A DNA stretch of 64,000 nt from Bacteroidota bacterium (GCA_013390605.1 JACAUB010000001.1:1603105-1667104), one strand, 5' to 3'; positions 25,677 through 34,808 are shown, numbered from the stretch's first letter. The notes: a model not told the origin generated them from the letters alone. Made by a program: numbers and translations.

Positions 25677-26785
25677 ATGATGGACAAAAAATTTCAACGA
25701 ATTATAGCTTTAGATGCATTTAGAGGATTAACTGTAGCTGCGATGATACTTGTTAACAACCCTGGATCGTGGGGCTCTATATTCCCTCCGTTAGAACATG
25801 CAGAATGGAATGGATGTACTCCAACGGATTTGGTATTTCCTTTTTTTCTCTTTATTGTAGGGGTTTCCATGTGGTTTTCGTTTAAAAGATATGATCATCG
25901 ATTAACTGCTAGTTCTGCTTATAAAATTGCTAAGCGATCTTTCCTGATTTTTTTAGTTGGCATACTGCTTACTGCTTTTCCTTTCTACAACATGCATCCT
26001 GAAAAACTTAGGATCTTAGGTGTTTTACAAAGAATCGGACTTGCTTTTGGTTTCGGTGCTTTTATTTGTATCGGTATAAAAGATACCTATCATAAATTTA
26101 TTGGTGCATTATTATTACTGGGATACTGGTTTTCACTTGTACATTGGGGCGGTGATGATCCATATAGTCTGACAACTAATCTTGTTCGTAAAATAGATTT
26201 ATCACTACTTGGTCCTGCCCATTTATGGAAAGGTAAGGGTATTCCTTTTGATCCGGAAGGACTTTTAAGTACAGTACCTGCTATTGTCACCGTGATGTTA
26301 GGTTATCATTCGGGTAAATTGTTAGAAAAAAACAAAGGCGAAACCGGGGTGAATTTATTGCTTGTAAATGCCTTATTTTGGTTTTTATCGGCATGATCTG
26401 GAACTTAGCGATGCCTATAAATAAATCGTTGTGGACGAGTTCATTTGTCGTATATACAGCTGGTCTTGGCATGTGTGTATTGGGTGTTTCTATCTGGTTG
26501 ATAGATATTAAAGGAAATAAGAAAATGGTTAAACCGTTTATAGAATTTGGATCTAATGCCATGTTCGTTTTTGTTTCATCGGGTTTACTGGTTAAATCTC
26601 TGAGTAAAATTATGATTGCTGAGGGTGATGGTAAAGTTGGTTTATCTGAATTTATCTATTCTCATATCTATAAACCCTTAGACGGTGCAGAAATTAGTTC
26701 TGTTTTATATGCTATTACCTGGGTTTTTTTAATGTGGGTAATATCTCATTTTTTATATAAAAAGAATATCTTTGTGAAGATTTAA
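25677..26785 (+). pseudogene. HGSNAT/NagX-like membrane acetyltransferase, split by a -1 frameshift
   Basis: The first reading frame (25677-26396, 239 residues) starts MMDKKFQRIIALDAFRGLTVA, the signature of the heparan-alpha-glucosaminide N-acetyltransferase-like (DUF5009/DUF1624) family, and continues through PTDLVFPFFLFIVGVSMWF and LGVLQRIGLAF. It stops at TGA 26394-26396. The remaining third of the protein continues in the -1 frame to 26785 (WNLAMPINKSLWTSSFV through a final FLYKKNIFVKI). Joined at about 26378-26390, the product would be about 370 residues, as expected for the family, with ten or so membrane segments. The switch lies in a T-rich stretch. Either the gene is a recent pseudogene or the sequence has a one-base error. 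Normally such proteins transfer acetyl groups to sugars across the membrane. Confidence 0.85.
26378..26396 (+). other. Frameshift site in the acetyltransferase gene
   Basis: The upstream frame ends TGG TTT TTA TCG GCA TGA, while the downstream frame reads TTT ATC GGC ATG ATC TGG. A gain of two bases or loss of one near the TTTTGG/TTTTT run restores a single frame. The run is not a canonical X XXY YYZ slippery heptamer. Confidence 0.75.
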
Positions 26786-26887
26786 AAAGGGGAGTGGGGA
26801 CTCCTTGAATTTTCGTTATTAATATATAAGGTTTAGTAAATTGAATGCTATGCATTTAGTTATTATGCCCTTTATTTTTATTATAGT

Positions 26888-27382
26888 ATGTTTAAATATT
26901 TTTGTGATAAAAGAATACTTACACTGAAAAGAAGAGTAAAAGATTTAGAAACTCGGTTAAAAAGTGTAAATGAAAAGAATACTTTATCTGCGATTTATTC
27001 TAAGAAAGACACATTAGAACAAGAGGGTATTTTTAAGTTATTGCTCGACAACGTAAATGATATTGTAACACTTTTTTCTTCAGGGAACATTATTGTTTAT
27101 ATCTCGCCTTCTTGTTATACTCATCTCGGATATCATCCTGAAGAAATGGAAGGTAAACATTCTTTAACCTTTGTCCACCCAGATGATCAGGCAATAATGC
27201 TTGAATTAATGAATAAAACCGATTATCATCTTAGCTTTCCGATAAAAGCACATCGTTTAGTTCATAAAGATGGCTCAGCAATATGGGTAGAAAGTCATTG
27301 GAAACCAATTTTTTTGGAATACAATGGACAACAGACGCATGCTGTTTATTCAACAAGGATGTTGGGTGAAATCAATAAGTAA
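26888..27382 (+). CDS. Stand-alone PAS-domain protein
   Basis: A 164-residue cytoplasmic protein. Residues of about 10-32 are a short coiled coil (LKRRVKDLETRLKSVNEK); residues of about 50-160 are one PAS domain (LLLDNVNDIVTLFSSGNIIVY, SPSCYTHLGYHPEEMEGKHS, FVHPDDQ, then HRLVHKDGSAIWVESHWKPIF). There is no kinase, GGDEF or DNA-binding output domain, so it must signal through a partner or act as a remnant. It stands alone, and no partner is seen beside it. Confidence 0.82.
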   Translation: MFKYFCDKRILTLKRRVKDLETRLKSVNEKNTLSAIYSKKDTLEQEGIFKLLLDNVNDIVTLFSSGNIIVYISPSCYTHLGYHPEEMEGKHSLTFVHPDDQAIMLELMNKTDYHLSFPIKAHRLVHKDGSAIWVESHWKPIFLEYNGQQTHAVYSTRMLGEINK

Positions 27383-27423
27383 ATAGAATCTGTTTTTTAT
27401 TCTATACGTTGGGGTGTAAAACA

Positions 27424-28617
27424 TCAGGTCGGCTTCTTCTTTGATGCTGATCCATCTATATTCGATTTCAATCCGGATGCTCGATGAATTGCGTCTTTAC
27501 CGAATCGTTTTTTCATGTTGTCAAGAGCTTGGTAAAGATTGATCATTTCACTCGTGTCGTTAAATAGATCAATTTGTTGTGCTCCTTCTACTAAGTTACT
27601 TAGTTTGATACCAACTAACCTTATTGATTTTTCCTTCTTGTATAGTTTTGTAAATAGCTCTTTTCCAGTTGATAATATGATGTGGTCGAAAGATGTGTAT
27701 TGTATCTGTTTTTGGATGGTTTCAGTAGAAAAATCAGCATATCTAATCTTGACCGTGACACAGGAAGTTAACTTTTGCACCATCCTTAATTGAAAAGCAA
27801 TCTTCTCAACCATATGAACAATAACCTGATCTATAATCGTTAAATCAGTTATGTCGTGTTCAAATGTCTCTTCAGAGCTAATTGATTTTCTTTGATGTGT
27901 AGCGATAACAGGCGTATTGTCAATACCATTTGCTTTATTCCATACCATTATTCCATAATGACCCAATAGCTTTTCAATATCCTGTTTTGATCTGCTACTT
28001 AGATCTTTAATCGTAAGTATATTATTGCTTCTAAGAATTTGATTTGTTTTATCTCCGATCATTGGTATTTTACTAACCGGGAGAGGATCAAGGAATGTCT
28101 GTACCTCATTGCTTAAAACCTGCTTTTCTCCATTTGGTTTGGCTATGCCGGTTGCAATCTTAGCTACTGTTTTGTTTATCGATAACCCAAAAGAGATAGG
28201 AAGTCCTATTTCTTTAATAATGCGTAACCGTAAATTATGCGCCCAGCTATATGATCCATAAAAACGGTCCATTCCTGTTATATCAATATAGTGCTCGTCA
28301 ATAGATGCTTTTTCGTATAAAGGTGACTCTTCTTCTATTATCTCTGTTACTAAATGAGAATATTTACTATACAATCCCATGTTCCCTTTAACAATGATAG
28401 CGCTAGGACAGAGAATTTTGGCTCTGGTCATTGGCATGGCTGAATGAATCCCAAATTTGCGTGCTTCATAACTACAGCTTGCAACTACTGCTCTATCTGA
28501 GTAGCCACCTATTACGACTGGTAATCCTTTTAGCGTGCTATTTTGTAGTCGTTCCACTTCCACAAAAAAGCTATCTAAATCAAAATGTACAATAGTTCTT
28601 TCACTACTCATTATCAA
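27424..28617 (-). CDS. dinB: DNA polymerase IV
   Basis: A 397-residue Y-family translesion polymerase. Catalytic residues: Asp13 in HFDLDSFF and Asp107-Glu108 in ASIDEHYID. Other features: the SYEARKFGIHSAMP loop, GLSINKTVAKIAT and a helix-hairpin-helix near IPMIGDKTNQIL. The C-terminal part holds the little-finger domain and QQIDLF (347-352), a clamp-binding motif, followed by a basic tail. Start: ATG at 28617 or two codons later. It copies damaged DNA with the sliding clamp. It is not next to the LexA-like locus at 10 kb. Confidence 0.94.
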   Translation of the reverse strand: MIMSSERTIVHFDLDSFFVEVERLQNSTLKGLPVVIGGYSDRAVVASCSYEARKFGIHSAMPMTRAKILCPSAIIVKGNMGLYSKYSHLVTEIIEEESPLYEKASIDEHYIDITGMDRFYGSYSWAHNLRLRIIKEIGLPISFGLSINKTVAKIATGIAKPNGEKQVLSNEVQTFLDPLPVSKIPMIGDKTNQILRSNNILTIKDLSSRSKQDIEKLLGHYGIMVWNKANGIDNTPVIATHQRKSISSEETFEHDITDLTIIDQVIVHMVEKIAFQLRMVQKLTSCVTVKIRYADFSTETIQKQIQYTSFDHIILSTGKELFTKLYKKEKSIRLVGIKLSNLVEGAQQIDLFNDTSEMINLYQALDNMKKRFGKDAIHRASGLKSNIDGSASKKKPT

Positions 28618-28705
28618 TACCTATTGACTATTATCAACAATAACAAATAAGGATGCAATATAAATACATTATTTGAAAAATAGTTTATTCTTTGGGGGCA
28701 AAAAA

Positions 28706-28731
28706 AGCAGGGTAACCTCACGGCCCCTGCT
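28706..28731 (-). terminator. Terminator of the small gene at 28800-28994
   Basis: AGCAGGG (28706-28712) pairs with CCCTGCT (28725-28731). The preceding A-run (28700-28706) becomes a T-run on the minus strand. It lies about 70 bases beyond the small gene's stop. Confidence 0.7.
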
Positions 28732-28799
28732 AAAAAGGAGACTGATCGAAATCAGTGTTGTTTATGTGTTGAAATTATACGAATTTTCTTTGATAAGAA

Positions 28800-28994
28800 T
28801 TACACATGGTTTTTAAAGGCTCTACGGATTTCTTTTCCATATTTTCTCCCATAAGAGTTTCTACACCATTCATGTAGATGACGACTTTCTTCGGGATTAC
28901 TTCCCATTAATAGAACCAGCTTTTTTAGCTCACTGGCAAAAAGATCCTTGTTAAAACTGTAACGGACCAGTATGGATTTTGAAATTTCTAGCAT
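28800..28994 (-). CDS. Small basic protein, unknown
   Basis: A 64-residue protein (starts MLEISKSILVRYSF, ends RRAFKNHV), rich in Lys and Arg and predicted to be helical. It has no signal peptide and no motif I recognise. Support for it being real: an ATG in a region without another gene, no overlap on the opposite strand, reasonable codon use and a terminator downstream. Similar-sized basic proteins beginning MLEIS are, from memory, common in Bacteroidota, but I cannot confirm this. Confidence 0.5.
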   Translation of the reverse strand: MLEISKSILVRYSFNKDLFASELKKLVLLMGSNPEESRHLHEWCRNSYGRKYGKEIRRAFKNHV

Positions 28995-29222
28995 GACTAA
29001 AGGTTTTAGAGATTAAACATATTGTTTTCATAATATCTTTCTCTAAAATCCTGCCAATATCGATGTTTTTAAATAAAAATTATTAATGTTAAAAATGAGA
29101 TAGTTGGGCTATGATTTTTTGCAGTTTCTCATTAAAAAAGAAGTTAATTGAGGATTGTTTCCCCAACTTGTGAAAACACTTATGTGACGGATCTACAAAT
29201 TGAAACGATGGGATACGTCGTA

Positions 29223-30290
29223 TTAGAAATAGAAGCTACAGGGGTCTTTGGGGTGATGTAATGAGGGTAGATGAAGTATGAGCGAAACCTCATTGGAGAT
29301 ATTTTTATTTACACTAGCAGAACGTACTAGTAAATTGAAACTATAGTTAATCTGTAATGATGAAAAAGCCTTTTCATGCAGTTTAAATTCGGTACCTATC
29401 AGCATTAGCACCTCAGTTGACTGCAATAGTTCGTTTTGATCGTGCCGCACAAATCCGGCCATATTAAAAGTCTTGTACTTGAAATTTATTCCTGTAATAT
29501 AGTTTCGCATACTTGATTGTTTTTCAAGTAAAATAACAGGTTGAATACTTGCATCGTCAAATCCATAACTCTTTAAAACATGGCTGTATCTTAGCATTAG
29601 CGAGTATTTAGAAGGAAGTTTGGCTGTTACTCCGGTAAATGATTGATTCGGTTGTGGTACATGCTGAACTGAGAATCCAAAATCGAAGACATCGTCTTTA
29701 ACATAACTCTGATCTGTTGGATCTGTTTCATACCGACCGAATATTCCGATAGAAAAGTCAAAAAAATTGATTCGTTGTAAACCATCCGTTCGTGATAATT
29801 GAGCAAGTGTTGCTTTTGATGCATCAAATCCATAAACAGGACTTAACTGATCAAAAAACTCTAATTGGCTAAAGTCGATTGATTTTTGATAGAATGTAGG
29901 TGTGATTCCTACTTGTACCTTTAATTTTTCTGTTAATATAACCCTTGAAGAGATAGGAATTCCAATAGCAGTTGTACTATAATTGCCCTCACCTTCCTGA
30001 TTTCGGGTTACATATAATCCAATGCCTCCCATTCCCTTTAAACCTGCATCGTGCAGTGATTGATCAGCTCCAAAAGCGATAGTCTCAAATTTTGAGGGCA
30101 TATACATTAACGCTCTTCTGTAATTAAGCGAAACGAGAAATCCCTGATCTATACCCACGGCAGCCGGGTTATAGTATATCGGGTTTTGCATAAAATGAGA
30201 AAAGGAAACATCCTGACTAAAACCATTCAATATTATAATGTTCAGTATCAGAAATAATGAAATTCTCAGTTTTATATAGTGGTGTTTCAT
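29223..30290 (-). CDS. PorP/SprF-family type IX secretion membrane protein
   Basis: A 355-residue outer-membrane protein with a signal peptide (residues 1-25). The family opening QDVSFSHFMQNPIYYNPAAVGID is clear, as are GFLVSLNYRRALMYMPSKFETIAFGADQ and GGIGLYVTRNQEGEGNYS. PorP/SprF proteins are paired with type IX secretion substrates and help anchor or deliver them at the surface. The gene follows the CHU_C substrate gene by 6 bases, so they form one operon. Confidence 0.9.
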   Translation of the reverse strand: MKHHYIKLRISLFLILNIIILNGFSQDVSFSHFMQNPIYYNPAAVGIDQGFLVSLNYRRALMYMPSKFETIAFGADQSLHDAGLKGMGGIGLYVTRNQEGEGNYSTTAIGIPISSRVILTEKLKVQVGITPTFYQKSIDFSQLEFFDQLSPVYGFDASKATLAQLSRTDGLQRINFFDFSIGIFGRYETDPTDQSYVKDDVFDFGFSVQHVPQPNQSFTGVTAKLPSKYSLMLRYSHVLKSYGFDDASIQPVILLEKQSSMRNYITGINFKYKTFNMAGFVRHDQNELLQSTEVLMLIGTEFKLHEKAFSSLQINYSFNLLVRSASVNKNISNEVSLILHLPSLHHPKDPCSFYF

Positions 30291-30296
30291 AATTCG

Positions 30297-32609
30297 TTAA
30301 CGTAGTAAAATGAAGGATCCTTCAGTATGAAATTTTCCAAAATGGTCTTTTTTTCCCTTCCATGAAGTCCCATCAATAAAAATAGCTTTTACACGCCAGA
30401 TATAATCTTGTGAGGGAAGCTTCTTTCCTTTTCTATCGCATCCGTCCCATCCATCTACAGGGCACGTATTATCAAGTTTTGTTGACTCCCAAATTAGATT
30501 TCCCCAAAGATCCCAGATTCCAATATGATAGGTAAGTAAACCAATAGCTTTTGGTTTAAAGGTATTAACTTCTGGATGTGGACTATCGGGCTCAAACGCA
30601 TTGGGCATCGAAAGTCCTTTTAAAACAACACGATGGAGTATCGAGGTGGTATCAGGACAACCATATTTGTTGTTTGCTGTTAAATAGACCCGAAAGTATC
30701 CATTCGCATCATATTGAACCATAACAGAGTCTGGATTCATACTTCTGGTTCCATCAGGTAGTTTCCATTCTATGTTTGAGAAATTTGATGAATTATTGTA
30801 ATACATAACAGAATCGGGCATTCCTTGAAAGTCCTTCAATGCTATTTTCGCCGTAGGAATAGGATTAACTTTTATATAAATTTTAGCAGAATCAGTATAT
30901 AGTCCAATTGTTGCTCTCACTTTTACAAAATACAGTCCCGGGTTATTTAGTTTAGCAGTGACCAAAATTTTATCAGTACTCGAAAGTGTTATTTCGGGTG
31001 ATGAGCTCCATTCAAACTTTGTTAAAGGATTATCACTCTCAAATTTAATGATTGTTGAATCTATTGAAATTGTATTTTTTAAACAAGCTGTAACCGTATC
31101 TTGTATAACCTCAATGAATGGAATCATAAGAGGGGAACAAAAAGGTTCTGAAGGATGACTTTCGCCGCCGGCAGCAAAGATGGCAGTTACAATGTAGCAA
31201 TAATTAAAACCGGTTATTAGTCCATGTCCATTGTTAGAATCAAAAAAAGAGACCGTTGATGCACCACTAACAGTGCCGGCTAAGGTAAACCCGAAATTAG
31301 CGGGTACACCTTGGGTACACTTATCGGCTGTAATTGTTGGGGTATCTGTCTTGCGCCAAATATTATAACCTATAACCTGAGGATAAGGAGATTTGTCCCA
31401 TTTGACTTTAAATCCATTTAAATAGGTTAGAGAACTGACGTTTTTAACAGAGGGAGCAATAACTGTAATGAAATTGGATGATACATCTGATAGATGCGAC
31501 CCATTATGACTGTCTTCAACTTTATAATATACCTGATATGGGTTTTTTTGAATATGATCGTAAGTTGTAGTCCATCTAAATGTGCCGGATGTAGAACCAA
31601 CATTATTGCTGGTTCCATCTGGTGTATAAGTAGCTGGACTCGGCGTAAGGTCGTAAGGTAAGCCTGTTGTTGTAAAGGTTAAAGTGTCTTTATTTGAATC
31701 AGAGCTAGTTATTTTATATATTAATGTTTGTCCAACTTCTACACAAGTGTCGGGTATCGGATCAATTACTGGTGGTGCATTTAAACATGGAGCAATTGTA
31801 ATTTGCATATCGCGAGATACATATCCAATTAATACACCATCTCTCCATTTCTCAATCCGAAAAGATATATTGTATTCGCCCTGCATCGTAGGTTTATCCC
31901 ATGTTATTACACCAGTTTTAGGATTCATCGAAAACTGTGTTCTACCCGAAGCGTCTAATTCATTTGGATATTTATAGCCCGCAATATCAATTCCACCAGG
32001 ATAATCAGCAATCAAAGTTGTTTTACATCTGATTAATTCAAACTTCAGAAGATCTCCATCAGGATCTATCGCGCCGGGATTAATTTTATAAGTAGCATCA
32101 ATACAGCCATCGCCTATAGGAGGGAGCGAAAGCTGTGGCGAAGTCATGGGCTTTAGTGAAGAACTTACTGTAAGCATTGATTCTACATACATTGGAAGAT
32201 TACCCGTAGGCATATTTACAATGCCTAAATCTCTGGCCGAAGGTGATATTGAAAGGATATAACTTCCATCTTTTGGAAAAGTATGGGTTGTTGTATAAAT
32301 GTTTTTTCTGATTAATGGAGTTATTAATTCACCTAAATGAGCACACCATTGACCAAAAGAATTAGTTCCCGATATGCCATTAATTCGTTGTATTGTTAAA
32401 ACTCCCGTACCATCGCCAGGTTGAAGTTTTACCGAAACGAGATCAGTTTGAGCCGTTTTAGAAGCATTGGTATAAACTATTACTGTTATTTCATAGGTGT
32501 TGGGTTGTCCGGGAACTGGTTTATATGATATTTCTCCAGATCGTAAATGCGATGCAAAACCCGAAAGAGGAAGTATTATCAATAAAATGTAGATGTATTT
32601 TAGAAACAT
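30297..32609 (-). CDS. Type IX secretion substrate with gliding-motility C-terminal domain (CHU_C, type B)
   Basis: About 770 residues from the ATG at 32607-32609 (MFLKYIYILLIILPLSGFASH, a signal peptide). An ATG 11 codons upstream lies at the promoter and is rejected. The mature protein has Ig/cadherin-like repeats (PVIDPIPDTCVEVGQTL; a fibronectin-like KVKWDKSPYPQVIGYNIWRK; a PKD-like region near residue 600) and ends in the CHU_C domain (MPNAFEPDSPHPEVNTF, WDLWGNLIWES, DGWDGCDRKGK, FHTEGSFILLR). That domain routes proteins through type IX secretion. It should be a large surface or extracellular protein, perhaps an adhesin. It is cotranscribed with the PorP/SprF gene. Confidence 0.9.
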   Translation of the reverse strand: MFLKYIYILLIILPLSGFASHLRSGEISYKPVPGQPNTYEITVIVYTNASKTAQTDLVSVKLQPGDGTGVLTIQRINGISGTNSFGQWCAHLGELITPLIRKNIYTTTHTFPKDGSYILSISPSARDLGIVNMPTGNLPMYVESMLTVSSSLKPMTSPQLSLPPIGDGCIDATYKINPGAIDPDGDLLKFELIRCKTTLIADYPGGIDIAGYKYPNELDASGRTQFSMNPKTGVITWDKPTMQGEYNISFRIEKWRDGVLIGYVSRDMQITIAPCLNAPPVIDPIPDTCVEVGQTLIYKITSSDSNKDTLTFTTTGLPYDLTPSPATYTPDGTSNNVGSTSGTFRWTTTYDHIQKNPYQVYYKVEDSHNGSHLSDVSSNFITVIAPSVKNVSSLTYLNGFKVKWDKSPYPQVIGYNIWRKTDTPTITADKCTQGVPANFGFTLAGTVSGASTVSFFDSNNGHGLITGFNYCYIVTAIFAAGGESHPSEPFCSPLMIPFIEVIQDTVTACLKNTISIDSTIIKFESDNPLTKFEWSSSPEITLSSTDKILVTAKLNNPGLYFVKVRATIGLYTDSAKIYIKVNPIPTAKIALKDFQGMPDSVMYYNNSSNFSNIEWKLPDGTRSMNPDSVMVQYDANGYFRVYLTANNKYGCPDTTSILHRVVLKGLSMPNAFEPDSPHPEVNTFKPKAIGLLTYHIGIWDLWGNLIWESTKLDNTCPVDGWDGCDRKGKKLPSQDYIWRVKAIFIDGTSWKGKKDHFGKFHTEGSFILLR

Positions 32610-32630
32610 CGGGTTGTGGATTGGATAATA

Positions 32631-32661
32631 CAAATATAACATGCTCTTTAATAACTTTCAA
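32631..32661 (-). promoter_or_regulatory. Promoter of the CHU_C-PorP/SprF operon
   Basis: On the minus strand: -33 TTG (CAA at 32659-32661), 20 bases, then TATATTTG (CAAATATA at 32631-32638). Both boxes and spacing match the Bacteroidota consensus. The transcription start would fall near 32624, which fixes the start codon at 32609. Confidence 0.8.
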
Positions 32662-32693
32662 ATAAAGTTTTAATTTCTTAATTACCTGATGGC

Positions 32694-32724
32694 TTGATTA
32701 ATTAAAATATATTATCTAATTTTG
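32694..32724 (+). promoter_or_regulatory. Promoter of rpsA
   Basis: -33 TTG (32694-32696), 20 bases, then TAATTTTG (32717-32724), a full match to the Bacteroidota promoter consensus. It gives a leader of about 110 bases. Confidence 0.8.
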
Positions 32725-32755
32725 CACGCTCAATTTGGGTATGATAAAAAGAGGA

Positions 32756-32818
32756 CTTACGACTCGTGATTATTATATCTGAAGATAACAAAAGAAGTAT
32801 AACCCGAGTGATCGTAAG
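32756..32818 (+). promoter_or_regulatory. Stem-loop in the rpsA leader
   Basis: CTTACG (32756-32761) pairs with CGTAAG (32813-32818), and ACTCG (32762-32766) pairs with CGAGT (32805-32809), with a three-base bulge GAT on the right arm. It ends 25 bases before the chosen ATG. Leaders of ribosomal protein genes often carry autoregulatory structures; that role is inferred here. Confidence 0.5.
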
Positions 32819-32843
32819 CACTTTGCAAAATCAAATCAACTTA

Positions 32844-34808
32844 ATGTCAATCGACGAAACAAACATGGAGACTCCTGAAGCTCAGGAAACTCCTGAAATT
32901 CAAGAAGCATCTGTTGAAGTTATAGCTGAGACTCCTGAAGTTCAGGAATCTGTTGCTGAAACTCAAGTAGAAACTCCAGAAGTTCAAGAACCTATTACTT
33001 TAGAAATCGTTGCACCAGCAGAATTTGATTGGTCTTCACTTGGTAAAAAAGGAAGCAATTATTCAAAATCTGATCGTGAAAAACTTGAAAACTTATATGA
33101 TAAAACGTTAAGTTCTATCGTTGAGCACGAAGTTATTGACGGTTCTGTAGTTACAATGAACAACCGTGAGGTTGTTGTAAACATCGGTTTCAAATCTGAT
33201 GGTGTTATCCCTCTTTCAGAACTTAGGTACAATCCTAATTTGAAAATTGGTGATAAAATAGAAGTTTATGTAGAAAGTCAGGAAGATCTTAACGGTCAGC
33301 TTATCCTTTCTCATAAAAAAGCGCGTACTCTACGTGCTTGGGAGCGTGTTAATACCGCATACGACAAACAAGAAGTTGTTACCGGTTATGTTAAATGCCG
33401 TACTAAAGGTGGTCTCATTGTTGATATCTTCGGTATTGAAGCATTCCTCCCAGGTTCACAGATTGATGTTAAGCCAATCCGCGACTACGATATCTTTGTT
33501 GATAAAGTTATGGAATTCAAGATTGTTAAGATCAACCACGAGTATAAAAACGTTGTTGTATCTCACAAGGCTCTTATTGAAGACGAACTTGAACAACAAA
33601 AAGCTGAAATCATTGCTAAACTTGAAAAAGGACAGATCCTTGAAGGAACTGTTAAAAACATTACTTCATATGGAGTATTTGTTGACCTTGGTGGTGTTGA
33701 CGGTTTAATCCATATTACTGACCTTTCATGGGGTCGTATTAATCATCCTGAAGAGATTGTTCAACTTGATCAGAAGATCAAAGTTGTTATCCTCGACTTT
33801 GATGATAACAAAAAACGTATTGCTCTTGGTCTGAAACAACTTACAGCTCATCCATGGGATGCACTCGACACTAACCTTAAAGTTGGTGATACAGTTAAAG
33901 GCCGCGTAGTTGTTATTGCAGATTATGGCGCATTTATTGAAATCGCTCCTGGCGTTGAAGGTTTAATCCACGTATCAGAAATGTCATGGAGTCAACACTT
34001 ACGTTCAGCTCAAGACTTCCTGAAAGTTGGTGATGAAGTAGAAGGTGTTATCCTTACTCTTGATCGCGACGATCGTAAGATGTCTCTTGGTATCAAACAA
34101 CTTATTCCAGATCCATGGGCGGATATCAAAGAAAAATATCCTATCAACTCACGTCATAAAGCAGTTGTTCGCAACTTTACCAACTTCGGTATCTTTGTTG
34201 AATTAGAAGAAGGTGTTGATGGTTTAATCCACATCAGCGATTTAAGCTGGTCGAAGAAAATCAAGCATCCAGCTGAATTTACCAAAATTGGTGAAGAAAT
34301 AGATGTAGTTGTTCTTGATGTTGATACTGACAATCGCCGTTTAAGCCTTGGTCACAAACAACTTGAAGAAAATCCTTGGGATGTATTCGAAACTATCTTT
34401 ACTGTAGGTTCTGTTCATAAAGGAACCATTACCAATGTTACAGATAAGGGTGGTATCATTACCCTTCCTTATGGTGTAGAAGGTTTTGCTCCAACACGTC
34501 ATCTACAAAAAGAAGATAATTCAACAGCAAAAGCTGAAGAAACACTTGACTTTAAAGTAATCGAATTTTCTAAAGAAAACAAGAAAATCCTCGTTTCACA
34601 TAGTCGTTTGTTTCAGGAAGCTGTAGCTGCTGAAAAAGCCAAAGAAACAGCTCAAAAGGATGCTGCTGAACAAGCTACTAAACGTACCGTGAAGAAACTA
34701 AAGGATAACCTTGAGCGTTCAACACTTGGTGATTTAGAAGCGTTGATTAACCTTAAATCTGATATGGAAAAATCAGAAAAGGAAGCTGAAAAGAAAAAAG
34801 AAGACTAA
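32844..34808 (+). CDS. rpsA: 30S ribosomal protein S1
   Basis: About 654 residues from ATG 32844 (MSIDETNMETPEAQ); ATG 32865 is an alternative, while the upstream GTG at 32766 falls inside the leader stem-loop. S1 binds mRNA on the 30S subunit and aids initiation. Six S1 domains are visible: VVTMNNREVVVNIG, GYVKCRTKGGLIVDIFG, GTVKNITSYGVFVDLGG, GRVVVIADYGAFIEIAPG, AVVRNFTNFGIFVELEEG and GTITNVTDKGGIITLPYG. The third to fifth are the strongest. The N-terminus has four copies of ETPExQ in an acidic low-complexity stretch, unusual for S1. The C-terminus is a charged coiled tail rich in Lys and Glu. It is transcribed from a consensus promoter and ends at a strong terminator. Confidence 0.96.
   Translation: MSIDETNMETPEAQETPEIQEASVEVIAETPEVQESVAETQVETPEVQEPITLEIVAPAEFDWSSLGKKGSNYSKSDREKLENLYDKTLSSIVEHEVIDGSVVTMNNREVVVNIGFKSDGVIPLSELRYNPNLKIGDKIEVYVESQEDLNGQLILSHKKARTLRAWERVNTAYDKQEVVTGYVKCRTKGGLIVDIFGIEAFLPGSQIDVKPIRDYDIFVDKVMEFKIVKINHEYKNVVVSHKALIEDELEQQKAEIIAKLEKGQILEGTVKNITSYGVFVDLGGVDGLIHITDLSWGRINHPEEIVQLDQKIKVVILDFDDNKKRIALGLKQLTAHPWDALDTNLKVGDTVKGRVVVIADYGAFIEIAPGVEGLIHVSEMSWSQHLRSAQDFLKVGDEVEGVILTLDRDDRKMSLGIKQLIPDPWADIKEKYPINSRHKAVVRNFTNFGIFVELEEGVDGLIHISDLSWSKKIKHPAEFTKIGEEIDVVVLDVDTDNRRLSLGHKQLEENPWDVFETIFTVGSVHKGTITNVTDKGGIITLPYGVEGFAPTRHLQKEDNSTAKAEETLDFKVIEFSKENKKILVSHSRLFQEAVAAEKAKETAQKDAAEQATKRTVKKLKDNLERSTLGDLEALINLKSDMEKSEKEAEKKKED

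Noticed and set aside
26378..26396. Programmed -1 frameshifting in the acetyltransferase
   Set aside because: The run is not a canonical slippery heptamer and no downstream stem-loop is obvious; a mutation or sequence error is simpler.
32766..32843. GTG start giving a 26-residue longer S1
   Set aside because: The GTG lies inside the leader stem-loop and the extension resembles no S1; the ATG at 32844 gives an S1-like acidic N-terminus.
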